Positions 62,857 through 64,000 of a stretch of 64,000 nt of DNA are shown here, piece after piece. Each line of letters begins with the position of its first letter. The stretch's first letter is position 1. This DNA is from CAVUDO01 sp963740255. GTDB lineage: Bacteria > Actinomycetota > Actinomycetes > Mycobacteriales > Cryptosporangiaceae. The stretch spans positions 248,001-312,000 of the forward strand of contig CAVUDO010000006.1 in NCBI GenBank assembly GCA_963740255.1, read 5' to 3'. A program made the position numbers and the translations under genes. The notes beneath the pieces are model-generated. The model was not told the DNA's origin, searched no databases, and saw nothing but the letters and a program-made list of their open reading frames with translations.

Positions 62857-64000
62857 TTGGACGTTTTCGGAGTACACAGGCAGCTCATCGCTGACTACAA
62901 GGCGTTCACGTCAGGATTCGTCGACCTCCGCGACAACCGCATCCGGGCCCACGTCGAGCAGCGGATGGCTGCCGGCGAGCAGTGGCCAGACCCGTACCTC
63001 TCGCTGAATCCGGGCTTCGCCCCCGGTGGCTCGATCACCGAGCTGGTCGGTTCCGGGTTGCTCCACCCGGAGTGCGACCGCATCTTCCGGGTGGGCAAGG
63101 ACGAACACGGTGCGTCCCACGGCGTGCCGCTCACCCTGCACCAGCATCAGCGCACGGCGGTCGACGTGGCCCGCACCGGCGCGAGTTACGTGCTCACCAC
63201 CGGTACGGGCTCGGGCAAGAGCCTGGCCTACATCGTGCCGATTGTGGACTGGGTGCTGCGGCAGCGGGAGGCGGGCAGCTACGTCCCAGGTGTGAAGGCG
63301 ATCATCGTGTACCCCATGAATGCGCTGGCCAACAGCCAGCGCCAGGAGCTGACCAAGTTCCTTCAGTACGGCTACCCGGCAGCGGCCGAGCCGGTGACCT
63401 TCCGCCGCTACACCGGCCAGGACAGGGAGGCCGAGCGGGCAGCGATCCTCGCGAACCCGCCCGACATCCTGCTGACGAACTACGTGATGGCCGAGTTGCT
63501 GCTCACCCGGCCCGAGGAGCGCACCCGGCTGCTCACGGCGGTCGCCGGCCTGCGGTTCCTCGTCCTGGACGAGCTCCACACCTACCGCGGGCGCCAGGGC
63601 GCCGACGTCGCCATGCTGGTCCGTCGCCTCCGGGAGGCGTGTGCGGCCGAGGGCATGCAGTGCGTCGGCACCTCGGCGACGATGACGAGCCGCGGCTCGG
63701 CCGCCGATCAGCGGCGCGAGGTCGCGTCGGTCGCCTCCCGCATGTTCGGCACCGGCGTGGCGCCCGAGCACGTCATCGGCGAGACGCTGCAACGGGCGAC
63801 CACCGCCGATCCGACCACCCTCACCGCGCTGGGCGACGGCGATCCTCCTGCCGCCTACGACGACTTCATCGCCGACCCGCTCGCCGCCTGGGTGGAGTCG
63901 AAGTTCGGCCTGACGTCGACAGCGGACGGAGACTGGCGGCGTCCGGACAGGCCTTCGACGATCCCGGAGGCAGCCGCCGAGCTGGCCGAGGGCACCGGCC
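62857..64000 (+). CDS. large DEAD/DEAH-box helicase, N-terminal part (runs off window)
   Basis: 381 codons of an unfinished frame. Conserved opening DVFGVHRQLIADYKAFTSGF, then the Q-region LHQHQRTAVDVARTGASY, motif I TTGTGSGKS near residue 114, YPMNALANSQ, PPDILLTNYVM, motif II LDELH near residue 238 and motif III GTSAT near residue 272. This is the COG1205/YprA-like superfamily-2 class, which often carries a DUF1998 tail. Large members of it occur in phage-defence loci, including DruE of Druantia. A stop in frame at 62824 leaves TTG 62857 (GGGAG upstream) as the likely start. Confidence 0.85.
   Translation, partial: MDVFGVHRQLIADYKAFTSGFVDLRDNRIRAHVEQRMAAGEQWPDPYLSLNPGFAPGGSITELVGSGLLHPECDRIFRVGKDEHGASHGVPLTLHQHQRTAVDVARTGASYVLTTGTGSGKSLAYIVPIVDWVLRQREAGSYVPGVKAIIVYPMNALANSQRQELTKFLQYGYPAAAEPVTFRRYTGQDREAERAAILANPPDILLTNYVMAELLLTRPEERTRLLTAVAGLRFLVLDELHTYRGRQGADVAMLVRRLREACAAEGMQCVGTSATMTSRGSAADQRREVASVASRMFGTGVAPEHVIGETLQRATTADPTTLTALGDGDPPAAYDDFIADPLAAWVESKFGLTSTADGDWRRPDRPSTIPEAAAELAEGTG

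Overview
The window is about 72% GC chromosomal DNA from a filamentous-type actinobacterium. The evidence is pervasive GC3 bias, many GTG starts, a 'conservon' (sensor kinase, roadblock, DUF742, GTPase), an actinobacterial leuA with a leucine-rich leader peptide, ask-asd in tandem, MobA next to DUF6457, DUF1206, an acVLRF1-type protein and MmyB-like regulators. No rRNA, tRNA or CRISPR array was found. I do not assign a genus.

Layout. 0-11 kb: leuA (cut by the left edge) with a predicted attenuation leader, a complete conservon operon, a lipoprotein, and the aspartate-pathway pair ask-asd. 11-17 kb: an alpha-glucoside/maltose-type ABC transporter (ATPase, binding lipoprotein, two permeases, one with an inserted extracytoplasmic domain), then an Sfp-type phosphopantetheinyl transferase. 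17-23 kb: an MMPL exporter with a divergent MarR regulator and a perfect palindromic operator, then small metabolic and regulatory genes and an EamA permease. 23.4-27.3 kb: a translationally coupled operon of a stand-alone adenylation domain, a membrane flavoprotein-like reductase and an enoyl-CoA hydratase. 28-31 kb: an enolase-superfamily enzyme, an SpsF-like nucleotidyltransferase fused to a HIT domain, and a coupled membrane protein. 32-37 kb: a molybdenum-enzyme block (fdhD, mobA, DUF6457 and an FdhF/YdeP-type oxidoreductase) with a RelE toxin remnant. 37-48 kb: a P-loop NTPase with helical repeats, TetR with a hydrolase, exporters, a ribose-type ABC transporter, a truncated GDPD and DUF1206.

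48-57 kb: a LAL-type LuxR regulator, then a four-gene operon of a Rieske oxygenase (glycine-betaine monooxygenase-like), formate-THF ligase, cyclodeaminase and FolD, with an IclR regulator. This looks like oxidative demethylation linked to tetrahydrofolate one-carbon metabolism. 57-61 kb: a hotdog thioesterase, an acVLRF1 ribosome-rescue-type protein coupled to an XRE regulator, an SDR and an aminoglycoside-nucleotidyltransferase-like protein. 61.5-64 kb: a decayed gene fragment, an intact IS5-type element with perfect 17-bp ends, and the start of a large DEAD/DEAH helicase that may belong to a defence locus and runs off the right edge.

A recurring feature is that at least ten otherwise well-conserved genes carry single-base-type reading-frame breaks, ten of those breaks lying in the 23.4-27.3 kb operon alone. 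Reading continues without stop codons in a neighbouring frame each time, and one break lies in a run of seven G. Sequencing or assembly indels are therefore more likely than gene decay. These genes are annotated as whole loci with the break noted.
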